From Blasia pusilla (taxonomy: Eukaryota; Marchantiophyta; Marchantiopsida; Blasiales): a DNA stretch of 64,000 bases. The stretch covers positions 33,604,001 to 33,668,000 of the forward strand of contig CM114272.1 of NCBI GenBank assembly GCA_050084515.1, in the 5' to 3' direction. Under the pieces are notes generated by a model, which saw only the letters and a list, made by a program, of their open reading frames with translations, was not told the origin of the DNA and ran no database searches. Shown here piece after piece: positions 35,636 through 46,720 of the stretch; the stretch's first letter is position 1, and every line of letters begins with the position of its first letter. A program made the translations under genes and the position numbers.

Positions 35636-37510
35636 CGACGAAGTGTACTTTTGGGGTAGGTTGGTGAGTTTTCAAGTGCAGTTCGAACATTGGGTCCTCT
35701 TTCTCCGATGGTTCCAAGTGCGGAAATAATGGTTCTCTTAGAAGCTCTTCATCCTCCTTCAAGTGACGATGCTCCACTTTTTGTGGAAGACTATACAACG
35801 GACCTTGACTTGGAGTTTGACTATGAGGTTTTCACAAGGGCTTTTCTACATACTCCTCGCTTATCAGCAAGCGGGTTATCAAAGATGGTTTTTGAGCATC
35901 TCCGCGATTGCTTTATCTCAGCAGATTCAACAAGTGGCTTTGTCTCTCTATATAAGGTGTGTGTACAGATGACGGCATGTCGTCTCCCCTTCTCTATCTC
36001 TAGGCTCTTAGGGGCTTGTCGTTTGTTGGCTATGGATAAGCCTCCTTCAGGTGTGCGCCCTTTGGCTATTGGAGACGTTTTATACTGCTTGGTTAGTCGA
36101 TCCCTATGCTTGCAATTTCGTCCTCACTTTAGTGCCCACTTATTTCCTCATCAATTTTGAGTAGCAACTCCTGGAGGTTGTGAGGCTGTGGTGCATGGGA
36201 TTCGCTCCACTCTTGATATTCATCCAGATTGGGTAGCAATTCAAGTCGATGTGGCTAACGCATTCAATTCAGTTTCTCGTGCGGCCATCTTTGAGGAGTT
36301 ACGTCGTGCAAGAGGACAACTCGCGAGCCTTATTCCATTTGTTCGCTCCTTCTATGCCTATGATACGCCCATGATCTATTCCCATCATGCTACTTCTGGG
36401 GAATATAGTATTCTACAATCGGCTTGTGGCACACGTCAAGGTGATCCCATGGGTGGCCCACTCTTTGGCATTGCCCATTTTCATGTCCTTCGAGCATCAG
36501 CGCAAGCATTTCCATCTTGTCTTTTCCCTTCTATTGCTGATGACACTCACATTATAGGTCCTCCTTCTGAAGTGGTTCCTGCTTATACCCATTTCGTGGA
36601 GCAACTCTCTTTCTTAAATGTTAAAGTTGAACCTAGTAAATGTGGAGTATGGTCTCCTTCATGCCTTCCCTCAACATTCACCCCACCTACTCATGATTTT
36701 CCCATCTACATTGAAGGGGTTAGAGTTCTTGGGGTCCCAATTGGCTTCATCGACTATGTCTCAAAGTTCTTGGACGAGGCCCTTTTGAAAGACGTGGAAT
36801 GAATTCATTTGTTACCTCATCTAGGGGATCCCCAAGTGGCTTATGGGATTCTCTCCCAATTTTTTCTACGACGTCCTTCCTACCTTCTTCGCACTTGTCC
36901 TCCCACTTCAAGGTTCTTATATCGGTTGGCCTTTTTTGATGCTTCTATCTTGGCAACTTTTGGTCAACTTCTTGGCCTGAATACCTTTGAGGGAGAGGAT
37001 GTTATTTTTGCTTCACGACAAGCTATCTTGCCTATTTCTTTTGGAGGGGTGGGACTATCCTCCACAGTCGCATCTGCTCCCGCAGCCTTTTTGCGGAGTT
37101 GGGCGTTGGTAGCACCGATTATGGCTTCAAGTTTTCTCCAAGGAGATACACCTATTTTGATGGATCATATCGCCCATGTAGAGGAGGGGGACTTGTTATT
37201 TCAACAACAACTGAGATCTGCACGAGCTCTTCTTCCTCTTGCTACACAAGCAATTCTACCTCCTTTCAGTCAACTGATTACGGAAGGGCTGGATCGACTT
37301 CAAGAGCATATCTCCGAGAATCTACATCAAACCAACTTTTCCAGCATTCTCTTCGAGGCATCCTCTGACGCTAATCGAGCTCGTCTATGTTCATGTGCGG
37401 ATACCAAAGGGGAGGCGTTGCTTACTGCAAATCCTCTTATTCTTCCATTTTGTCTTCCTCGAAGTATATTCTCGATAGCTTGGCGCTTACGTTTTGGACT
37501 TCGTGTCTTT
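35636..37510 (+). pseudogene. LINE reverse transcriptase, 5' part, broken
   Basis: The frame encodes a reverse transcriptase with GVRPLAIGDVLYCLVSRSLC, VDVANAFNSVSR, CGTRQGDPMGGPLF and the catalytic IADDTHII (Ala-Asp-Asp codons at 36536-36544). The C-terminal thumb region (AWRLRFGLRV) ends at about 37510. Two stops interrupt it, TGA at 36158-36160 and TGA at 36800-36802; the second fits a CGA-to-TGA change. Immediately after RVF the frame runs straight into the Gag start of a copia element. The rest of this LINE, with an endonuclease-like region, reappears at 41790. The wording resembles LINE-type proteins seen in early-diverging plants, algae and oomycetes rather than the common plant L1 type; that placement is inference. 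Confidence 0.8.
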
Positions 37511-37513
37511 ATC

Positions 37514-40500
37514 ATGGAGTATTCCTCAACAACAATCACAGGCGAGAAGCTAGACAAGCAGAATTACAATGTCTGGAAGTTTCGCATGAAACAATTTCTC
37601 ATGGGTCAAGAACTATGGGAGCTTGTCACAGGTGATGAGGCCAAACCAGAAGGTGACTCAACAGACTTAAATGTTCGCACTTGGAACAAACGCGCAAGGC
37701 AAGTAATCCACTACATTTCAATAAGGATTTGTTCGCCAATGATAGGTCACATCCAAGATGTTGATAGTCCGGAGGAGGTCTGGGATGCATTGGAAAAGCT
37801 GTTCTAGAAATCTACAAAGGCCAGAAAGTTTCAATTGAAACAACAATTGAACGAAGTGAGGAAAGGATCGCAGAGCGTCAATGATTATATTTTGAGTATG
37901 AGACATATTGTTGATCAGTTGAATAGCATTGGAGTGACAGTAGAAGATGATGATCTGATTTTATTCACTCTTCAAGGCCTTTGAAAGGATTACAAGTCCT
38001 TTGAGACCTCTATCTCTGTGAGAGAAGTATCCAACCTTTCAAGAGTTAGTTCCTCTGTTGATCAGTGAAGAGGTGCGCCTAGAAGGCAGCTCGTCTAGTC
38101 TGCAAGAGAGTGCGCTATTTGCATGTTATGGATCAAACAGAGGCAGGGGTCGTGGCAAAAACTTCCCTGGTCATGGTGGATATCAAGCATATGGAGGAAG
38201 AGGCACTCAATATAACGTCACTCAATCAACTACGAACCAGTACCAGACACAATCACAAGGTGGTGATGGTGGAAACCGTTGGAGTCAAGGTCAGCAGTAG
38301 AGGGTCCCTGGATCTTGCAATTACTGTGGGATAAAGGGTCACTATGCAAAGTTTTGCTTCAAGAAGAAGGTAGATATGAGAACAAGAGCCTTATAACAAC
38401 AAAATTATGTGGAGCAACAACATCAAGAGCAGTACCAAGAACAAAAACATTCACAAACGGAGCATCTCTTGATCGTGACTCATCATATGAGAGCAATGGT
38501 CAAGAAAGACTTGACAGCAGATTGGTACATTGATTCCGGTGCATCAAATCACATGACCTCACAAGCGAAATGGTTCAGTAGTTTGGAGCCGGTAAAAGAT
38601 CATGCAATTGTGCTCAAAATAGATGACACTCAACATCATATCATGCATATCGGTAATGTTCCAATAGCATCAGATGATCTTTGTGCTCTTGGAAATGTTC
38701 TCTATGTTCCTACCATTGTAAGAAATCTGATCTGTGTAGGAAAGATAGTAGAACAAGGTTATCAAGTGAAGTTTAACGCAGATGGTTGTTTCATTGAAAT
38801 AATGGATGACTAGACTACGATAGCCAAAGGAACTAGATCTGACAGAATGTTCAAATCATATGTTTCTATGCCAGAGATTCAAACAGAAATGTATGGTCAA
38901 TCCGGCCAACAAGTCATAGATCTAAATGTGTGGCATAAAAGAATTGGACATATGAATCTTCAAAGATTACAAAGTCTTTCATCATCTAATATAGTAATAG
39001 GACTCCCAAAATTAGCAAGTCTTGCTACGTTAGAGGTATGTCTTGCTTGCGAATTTGGAAAATAAGTTAGATTTCCTTTTCCAAAGCAAGGTAGAAGAGC
39101 ATTCAAGATATTGGAGTTGATCCACAGTGATGTGTGGATAGCATCACAACATAGCCTTAGTGGTTGACAGTACTTTGTTTCATTTATTGATGACTTCTCT
39201 AGGTGTATATGGGTATACTTTCTGAAAGCCAAGTGAGAGGTATTCTCAGTGTTCCAAACATTCAGAGTTCTAATAGAGAAGCAGACTGGACAACACATTG
39301 TGAAATTACGTTGTGATGGAGGAGGAGAGTATCTTTCAACAGATTTTGATGACTATTTACGTTAGAATGACATCCAACGTCAAGTGACTTATCGTTACAC
39401 TCCACAACAAAATGGAGTGGTTGAGAGGAAGAATCGACATATTTCTGAAGCGGCACGAGCTATGCTGAATGAGAAAAATATGCCTAAGGTCTAAGATGTA
39501 TCTTTATTGGCTATGCTGATGGAACTAAGGGGTATAAGTGCTACATTCCATCCTCTAGGCAGCTTATTATTAGTCGGAATGTTGTCTTTGATGAGCTAAA
39601 GCCATGGTATGCTGCATCTGAGCCTATTCCACCTCTAAACTTGTCGGTTGAGGGGAGAGTATGACTAAAAACCAACAGACATTGTCTTCACCTTCCCCAA
39701 CTACTAGTGAAGGATTAGGAGAGGTCCTAGATTCATCAGTTAAATCTGTGAGTCCATGGACGGGAAGAGTACATATTCAGTGTGTTGACACTAGTCAGAG
39801 CTCAAGTAAGGTGTCAGAGGTATCTACCTCTCAACAACAACTTCGTAGATCAAGTAGCGTTACACATCAAGTTCATAGATTCATAAATGACGGTTTTCTT
39901 GGACACATCATGCATATATGATGGCTACCCTTCAAGAGCAGGAGCAGAGTTGTTTTGAAGAAGCTGCAAGTAAAGTCGAATGGATTGAAGCTATGGAGGA
40001 AGAGCTTGCTGCATTAAGACATCAAAAAATATGAGAGCTGGTTGATATACCTTCGGGTAAGGAAGCTATTGGTTGCAAACGGGTTTACAAAATCAAGCGC
40101 AATCAAGATGGTACAATTAACAGATACAAAGTGAGATTGGTGGCTAAGGGCTATGCACAACAATATGGTATCAATTATGAGGAAACATTTAGCCCTGTTA
40201 CAAAGATGGTGACTACGAGAACAGTGGTTGCAATTGCAGTAAGTAAAAAATGGAGATTATATCACATGGACGTCAAGAATGCCTTCTTGAATGGAGATCT
40301 ATACGAGGAGGTATAAATGACTCAACCACCTGGATACGAACATCCCAAGTTTCCATTTCGCGTATGCAAATTGAAGAAAGCTCTATACGGGCTCAAACAA
40401 GCTCCAAGAGTTTGATATGGCAAGATTACATACGTTCTACAAGAGTTGGGTTTTAGGGTATGTGATTCTGACTCCTCATTATATGTCTTGAGAGGACGAG

Positions 40501-41483
40501 ATCATAGAGTTCTCATTGTGTTATATGTTGACGATCTCTTGATTACTAGGAGTACTGAAGAAATGGTACAACAGGTCAAGCTTAAGTTACAAGCAGAATT
40601 TGATATGAAGGACTTGGGAGAACTCAAGTACTTCCTTGGTATTGAGTTTATCAAGGTTGGAGAGAGCATGTGGTTACTACAACGACAATATGCTCTACAT
40701 ATGCTTTCAAAATATAGTATGACGACTTGTAAGCCAATCTCTACACCGTTGGACGAGAGCGTGAAGCTAAGAGTGGATGAAGGAGAGCTGCTTGCAGATT
40801 CTAATATGTACAGGCGTATGGTGGGAAGTTTGATCTATCTAACTATAACCAGACCAGATTTGAGCTTTGTTGTTGGCCTAGTGAGCCAGTTTATGCAAGC
40901 ACCTCGAAAACCTCACCTTGATACTGTGAGGAGGATTATGCAGTACGTGAAATTCTCTATTCAATTCGGGCTTTAATTTGAACCTTCTTCGAGTTTTCAA
41001 TCACAGGGATTCACAGATGCTGATTGGGCAGGAAGCGTGTCTGATTCGACACTCCACATCTTGTTATTCATTTACTTTGGGAAGCGCATCTATAAGTTGG
41101 GCTTCAAAGAAGCAACCTACAGTTTCTTTTATCTTCGATAGAGGCTGAGTACAGAAGAGAAACCAATGCAACATGTGAGGCGGTGTGGCTTCATCGATTA
41201 CTTATTGAGATTGGTGTTAGTAACCTAGTGTAATATATTTTAACAATATTAGTAGCATCAAGGTTGCTAATAACCCTGTGTTTCATGCTCGTACAAAGCA
41301 TGTTCAGGTGCACTATCATTTTATCAGAAAGAAAGTGCTTGCAGGAGAAATTGATCTTGTGTATATAGGTACAGATCAACAAATTGCTGACATCTTTACA
41401 AAGGCATTGTCTAGAGATAAGTTTGAGATGTTTAGAAAGGATTTAGGCGTTAGAGATATCGATATGAGCTTGAGGGGGAGTAT
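37514..41483 (+). pseudogene. Ty1/copia Gag-Pol polyprotein, decayed
   Basis: Domains appear in copia order. Gag starts at ATG 37514 (NYNVWKFRMKQFLMGQELWE). A CCHC zinc knuckle is at 38316-38357 and the protease Asp at 38532 (IDSGASNHMT). The GAG-pre-integrase block is VWHKRIGHMNLQRLQ near 38930. The integrase core follows (FIDDFSR near 39180, YTPQQNGVVERKNR near 39395), then reverse transcriptase with YVDD at 40524-40535, and RNase H ending near TKHVQVHYHFIRKKVLAGEI. A polypurine tract (GAGGGGGAG, 41472-41480) precedes the LTR. At least a dozen in-frame stops and several frameshifts, including one at about 38030, a gap after 39480 and others in RNase H, make it inactive. The 5' LTR, primer site and leader are absent. 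Confidence 0.85.
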
Positions 41484-41789
41484 TGAAGATTAAGTTACAG
41501 TCAAGCTCATGAGACACCTCAACTGCTACATTTGGTACTCACACGAAGTAGGGAAGCTTAATCTTGGTTAGTCAGTTAAGCACGATTATCTTAACAAGGG
41601 TTAGTTAATCACAATTAGTCTAACTCGAGACTATGGTTAAGGGTAGGGTTAGGGTTGCTTGTAGATACCCTATATAATTGAGAAGAGGACCAACCTCCAC
41701 TCATTCTCTCATTGCAAAATTTTGTTCTCTATGGTGGTGTGTGTGTGAGAGCCGTTTTCCACCAATTATGCTTGTTTAGCACTTGTCCA
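41484..41789 (+). repeat. 3' LTR of the copia element
   Basis: Right after the polypurine tract the sequence starts with TG (41484) and ends with CA (41788-41789) just before LINE coding sequence resumes, giving about 306 bp. It contains a TATATAA-like promoter element near 41671 (CCCTATATAATTGAG). A purine-rich GGGTAGGGTTAGGG run near 41643 resembles plant telomere units but is too short to mean much. The ends are inferred because no partner LTR exists in the window for comparison. Confidence 0.55.
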
Positions 41790-42400
41790 TAATTAGACAG
41801 GCGGTAGCATCGGTGGCTCGTACTGCAGGATACACCGTTGGGCAAGAGCAACTTCATATCCTACCTTCAACCACACAAGCAACCTCTCGTCGAGGAGTGG
41901 ATCTTGTTATATCTCGAGATGGATTCCGGACACTAGGTGATGTGGTGGTTGCTGATCCAACACGTTCTAACTTGGTGTGTCGAGCCGCATAAACCAATCG
42001 TTTGGCGGCCGAAGCTGCAGCAAGAATCAAGGAGTTAAGTTATGCTGTGAGACATGCGACTGATGGATTTATTCCTTTTGCAGCGGAAATATTCAGTCAT
42101 TTACATGTGTCTTTTGATACTTTCCTGAAAACATGTGCTCACCACTCCCTTGATACTTTCCTGAAAACATGTGCTCACCACTCCCTTCATGTAGTCCTTC
42201 TCTCTCGATAGTTACTACTTATTTTCGGCAATGCATCTCAGTAGCCTTACAACGTGCACAAGCCTTGGCATTGATTCGTCGTGCGGAGGTGGTGGGGGGT
42301 CGCTCGCCTCGTTGTCCATTCACGTCTGACCAACCACTTGTGTTCTTGTCATATTTGTTTGAGGTTATCAATCTTGTAGCTCGTTGAGCCGGTGTTTGCG
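41790..42400 (+). pseudogene. LINE 3' part with restriction-like endonuclease region
   Basis: The frame continues the interrupted LINE: IIRQAVASVARTAGYTVGQE, then RRGVDLVISRDGFRTLGDVV and VADPTRS, then an Ala-rich helix and GFIPFAAEIFSHL. The D-(x)n-DVVV-D pattern fits the PD-(D/E)XK restriction-like endonuclease found after the reverse transcriptase in R2-type and related LINEs, but I cannot prove it by eye. A stop at 41990 interrupts the frame. The zinc-knuckle segment expected between RLRFGLRV and IIRQ is missing, so part of the LINE was lost with the copia 5' end. A 36-bp in-frame duplication lies at 42115-42186. Confidence 0.65.
42115..42186. repeat. 36-bp tandem duplication in the LINE frame
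   Basis: The unit encoding DTFLKTCAHHSL occurs twice without any base difference, so the duplication is probably recent relative to the decay of the element. Confidence 0.9.
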
Positions 42401-45337
42401 TTGGCTTGTTGCCATTTTCTTTTTGCATTCTTTTATGCATTTTTTGACTCCTCTTTTGAGTTGTTATTACCTTTCTTTGTCCTCTTTTGAGGTATATTTT
42501 ATAGTAAAGTGGATATATTTAATATTTTGCACCATATACATCCTTACTAAATTAATGATAATTTTAAGTAAATTTATAAAAAAATTAAAATTTTATTTCT
42601 TAAAAGAATTAATGAAATAATTTGAATATTATATAACATAACACTTACTATGGGTACAAGGTCAGTAATAACCTGAAGGTGAAAATACAACTTGGATTGA
42701 AGTGTTGTATGTTAGAGATCATTATTCAAGTCAAGTAGTTTGAGAAATAATCATGTCTTCATACCTCGTTTGGATCAAAATAATGATCCTAAAGAATCAC
42801 AAATTAGTTGATCATAAATTCAAAGATCAGTAGTAAGCGTCATAAGTTTCATGCATTCTCAATGAGAACGTAGTTTGAAAATGGGCTTTGGGGATTTCCA
42901 AATCTCTTGATTTCAAATGTTCTTAGAGTGTCGAGTAGTTTTTCCAAACATAGAAAAGTTGTGAGGTGCATGTGTTATTTAAAGTAGTTTCGGTAAATTC
43001 AAAGTAAGATACCTGACTAATAGGTTTGCACTCGTACAAAGTCTGTGTCCGACAACACGTCTATGTCCGTGGACTTATGTGCATCTTATGGACGGGCATG
43101 TCCGTGCGGGCCTGGGTACCCACAGCTCACACGCGACCCCGTTACGTAGACATGGGATGATGGAGCTCGCACCCATTGCGTGGCCCGCAATGGTGTGGGC
43201 TCCCTTAGTCCAGGTCTACGCGGCGGGCTCGGATGCGAGCTCGGATGTGGGCCGGTCATGTCCGTCGACATGGCCGTACTTATCCATTTCCGTGCAACCT
43301 TTATAATTAAAGTCCAAATTTTTTTCAATAATATAGGCAAAAGCAAAAATATTTTTACGTTAATAAATTTCATCTCAAATATTTACAAAAGATAACGACA
43401 TGTGTTTAGTCCATATTAATTGTAAAGTGATTATATTGAAATTTGAGTTTAAGGAGACACTAGTCCATTTACAACTACTTTTTGAGTTGTGTGAGCCATG
43501 ATACAGTTGCACTTCACTCAAAAATTTGTGACTTGAAATTACTCAAAAACTTGAAATTTGACTTGTAAATTGTAAATACAATGTTTGTTGAAATTTTTAT
43601 TTTCTTATACTTGTAGTTCAACTGCAATTTAGTTATAATTGGATCACAATGGACTCACAACTTTGTGTCTTTGTTGTGAGCCTTTTTTGAGTTTGACCCA
43701 TAAGAGGCTCACAATTTTTTTCAATTCCAATTTGGGGAATCAATTTCTTGCGTGGGTAAATATTTCCATTCAATTTATGTGACATTTCAATGAAATGAGC
43801 CAAAGGATGCAAGATATATTTAACCTTTACATATACATGTCAAAATTTGTGTGAAATCTCATGTTTGGTGCCATCGACACTAGTGTTACTAATCCTACCT
43901 ACGCCGTTGATGTGCACCTAATGTACTTCGTATATGGGATTGGATCGGACTTGTGCAAGCTCGCGTCATATCCAATGAGGACCTCCTAATATACCATAGA
44001 GCAATGAGATGGTCTATAATATCAGTAGAATCTTTTAGTCTGTAGAGTCCTCCTCCTCCACATCTTTCTTACTTTGCTATTGAGGGGGTCCTCTAAAAAG
44101 ATTCTTACCTTTGCTATTAAGGAGGTCCTCTAGAAATCCATCTCCTCCGCTAACCTTAACATAGGAGGAAAGAGGATCCTCCATGCTGATCAATGCAAGC
44201 ACTCATATCCATCACCGATCCTCCTCCACTACGATGCGGCATCTTTGTGTTGAACTATATATACAATGTGAAGTTGGCATCTTTAGTGAAAATAACTAAT
44301 GGAAGAGACTATATTAAATCCAATTGATACTTGGAGAAACTTAACATCATTGCTAGGATATTGTGGTTGGAGAAGAGCTCATTGCGTATTATCTGTCTAC
44401 GTTGCACATCATCCACTACAGTAGGAGTGGGATGCTCTCTATACCCCACAAAATGCAACAAGGCACCACATATTCAGTCCCTACTACATTATTGACACTC
44501 CATTATATGGGGTGCATGTTTTTGTATCACAATACCTCGAACAGAATGCTCTGAGTAAAATGGCGATGTAGTGCTTCATCAAGCTATTGAAGCCATACTC
44601 GCAAACTCCATTGAGATTCTTTGGGACCATTGCAAGTCTTGTGAAAGTCTCTAGTCGCCAATTGAAATGACTTTAGGGACCCTCAAAGCTACGCGGAGCT
44701 ACAATTGTCTTGCATGAGCTAGAGTCATAAAATAGGACTCGCTTTGGGCTCCAAAAGAAGTTGCTTAGTTGAAAAAATGACTTGCAAAGGACTAATGTCA
44801 ACCCATATGTCTACCCCCCTTTTGTAGCGAGTAGGTGTTTGTATGGAAAAGTGTTTTGAATGTCAATGTCAAAATATAATGGGCTGAGATCCTAGAAGGA
44901 ATTTTCTAATAATAGAATAGATAATGTATATTGACCTCTATCGTTCACAAAAACTCTTAGCTTTGAATAAAGGATCAAAATCTCTAAGTTATTTCTATTC
45001 AAGGCCTACACATTGTCTTGAAGCAAAGCAAGAGCCATACAATTTCCAACCTTGAGAAGTTCTACGTGAAATTTCTTTGACCAATATATATGTGAGAATT
45101 CATTGATTTTTCTTTATCAAAGTTTAAAATCTTACAACATAGGATAATCATATTAAATGTTACCAATTTTTGAAGAATTGTGCATAGTTATTATGGGGGG
45201 AAAACCTAAATTGATTGAGCTTTCTACGAAATAAGCAAGACAAAAATTTAAAATTCGGGTGCTCATATATAATTTTCAAGTGACAGTGGAGCCTTGGACT
45301 TGGTACTTGACCACTAGAAGGCCACCAAGGCACCACA
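42400..45337. other. Mostly AT-rich intergenic DNA, no gene
   Basis: The first 200 bp is probably the 3' tail of the LINE. A GC-rich island at about 43070-43280, with words such as GACGGGCATGTCCGTGCGGG, is out of keeping with its surroundings and keeps spurious frames open on both strands. Near 44050-44140 a block with TTTGCTATT-A-GGGGTCCTCTA is imperfectly duplicated. Confidence 0.45.
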
Positions 45338-45553
45338 TCTATATTATTATGGGAGAGTGTCTTTTTGATTTGCAAACACTTCTCTGCTTGACACGTGGCA
45401 ACAACGCAGCCAAAAAATGTTTCATATGCTATGGGCAACAAGAAAAAAAATTGAATTTATGTGGAGCATCATTAATCTCTTCCCTTCACAAGTTATATAC
45501 TAGTTCTTCATACACTTTTTTATTTCCCATGCAACGCATGGGCACCTTACCAA
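45338..45553 (+). mobile_element. Non-autonomous Helitron, 216 bp
   Basis: It starts TCTATATTATTATGGGAGAG after an A. It has a perfect terminal hairpin, CCCATGC at 45526-45532 and GCATGGG at 45536-45542. In place of the usual CTAG it ends CCAA at 45550-45553, before a T; two transitions explain this. The family block TTGACACGTGGCAACA is well kept at about 45388. Confidence 0.7.
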
Positions 45554-46527
45554 TAAGCATTGGTCACCAAAGAAGGAAACATTCAAGATGCCATGCATGC
45601 AACAAGCACTCGAATGTTTTTCCAAAAAACCTCTTTTTTGGTTTGGTAAAAAATCCCTAATATTCAAGCCATGGTAAACCTTAAATTTGATATATTCTAC
45701 ATTTCTTTCTTTAGAGAATGAGTATGGCGAGCCTATTTTTAGACTTCTTAAGAATATTAGATTGGCACTTTCAATGATCTCCAAGTCCTAATGGGAAAAA
45801 GTGGTACCTTAATAAACCAAGACCCTAACAAGTATATAGTTGGAAAAAGAAATAGTTTCTACTTTAATTTTATGTTTGTATAATTCCAATCACTTTCTTT
45901 TACTCGGAAATCATCAAGAATTTGTTTATTCCTATACCCAAAAATAGAAAAGATACCAAACTTGGAGTGATTCAAAAGTAATACCACTATAATAATTATC
46001 TTTTGGAACAAAATGTTATAATAAGTGCTTAAAGTTTTCCATGCCTTAAATTTGACATTCAATTTGTAGGATGATGATCACCAAGAACTTATTTCACCAA
46101 GATCACCTTAACCTACACAAATAATAAACAACTTGTAAAATGCATATGCGATGAAATTTTTTAAATTAAAATTTCATGAAATAATTAGTAATTTGAAATA
46201 TTTTCAAGATTATTAGGATTTTTTGAAATAAAATAGGAAACTTTTAAAATTTCTCCAAATTTAATAGGTAATTATTAAAAAAGGAAATATTTAGAAAAAA
46301 TACATAAAGATATAAAAAGAAGGTAAGAATTCAGGAAAATTTTTGCAAACATCACTTTTCGTATTTTCTTGACTTTGTAAATAATTTTATTAAATTTCAT
46401 AATTTCTATTCTCGAATGAAATTTCCCTATCTTCCTATTGGTCAAAATTTTCCATTTGCAAATTTTAAGGGAAATAAAAAATTCATAAGCATTAATTCTG
46501 ATGATTAAAAAATCGTAACCCCCATAA
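45554..46527. other. AT-rich intergenic, no gene
   Basis: Dominated by A/T runs. No frame of interest and no structured repeat recognised. Confidence 0.5.
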
Positions 46528-46720
46528 TTTATATTTTTATTGGAGAGTGCCCTTTCATTTTGCTAAAAAATCTTCTCTTTACACTTGGCACTTTGAGCCA
46601 ATAAGATTACTTCTCTTTTAATCAAGAGGAATTGAGGATCGCTCAAAATTAATTAAAATAAAACTTGAAAACTTTGAGATTTAATTATAAAAAATGATCG
46701 AAACCTGTGCATCGCACTAG
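46528..46720 (+). mobile_element. Non-autonomous Helitron, 193 bp, clean 3' end
   Basis: It begins TTTATATTTTTATTGGAGAGTG after an A, carries the ACACTTGGCA and GAGCCAATAAGATT blocks, and ends with the hairpin GTGC-ATC-GCAC (46707-46717) directly followed by CTAG^T. This is the textbook Helitron 3' terminus. Confidence 0.75.

Noticed and set aside
41640-41660. Telomere-like GGGTAGGGTTAGGG
   Set aside because: Fewer than two clean plant telomere units, inside an LTR. Not evidence of an interstitial telomere.
43079-43395. Opposed open frames of 71-95 codons in a GC-rich island
   Set aside because: Frames overlap on both strands with no domain. They reflect local G+C content.
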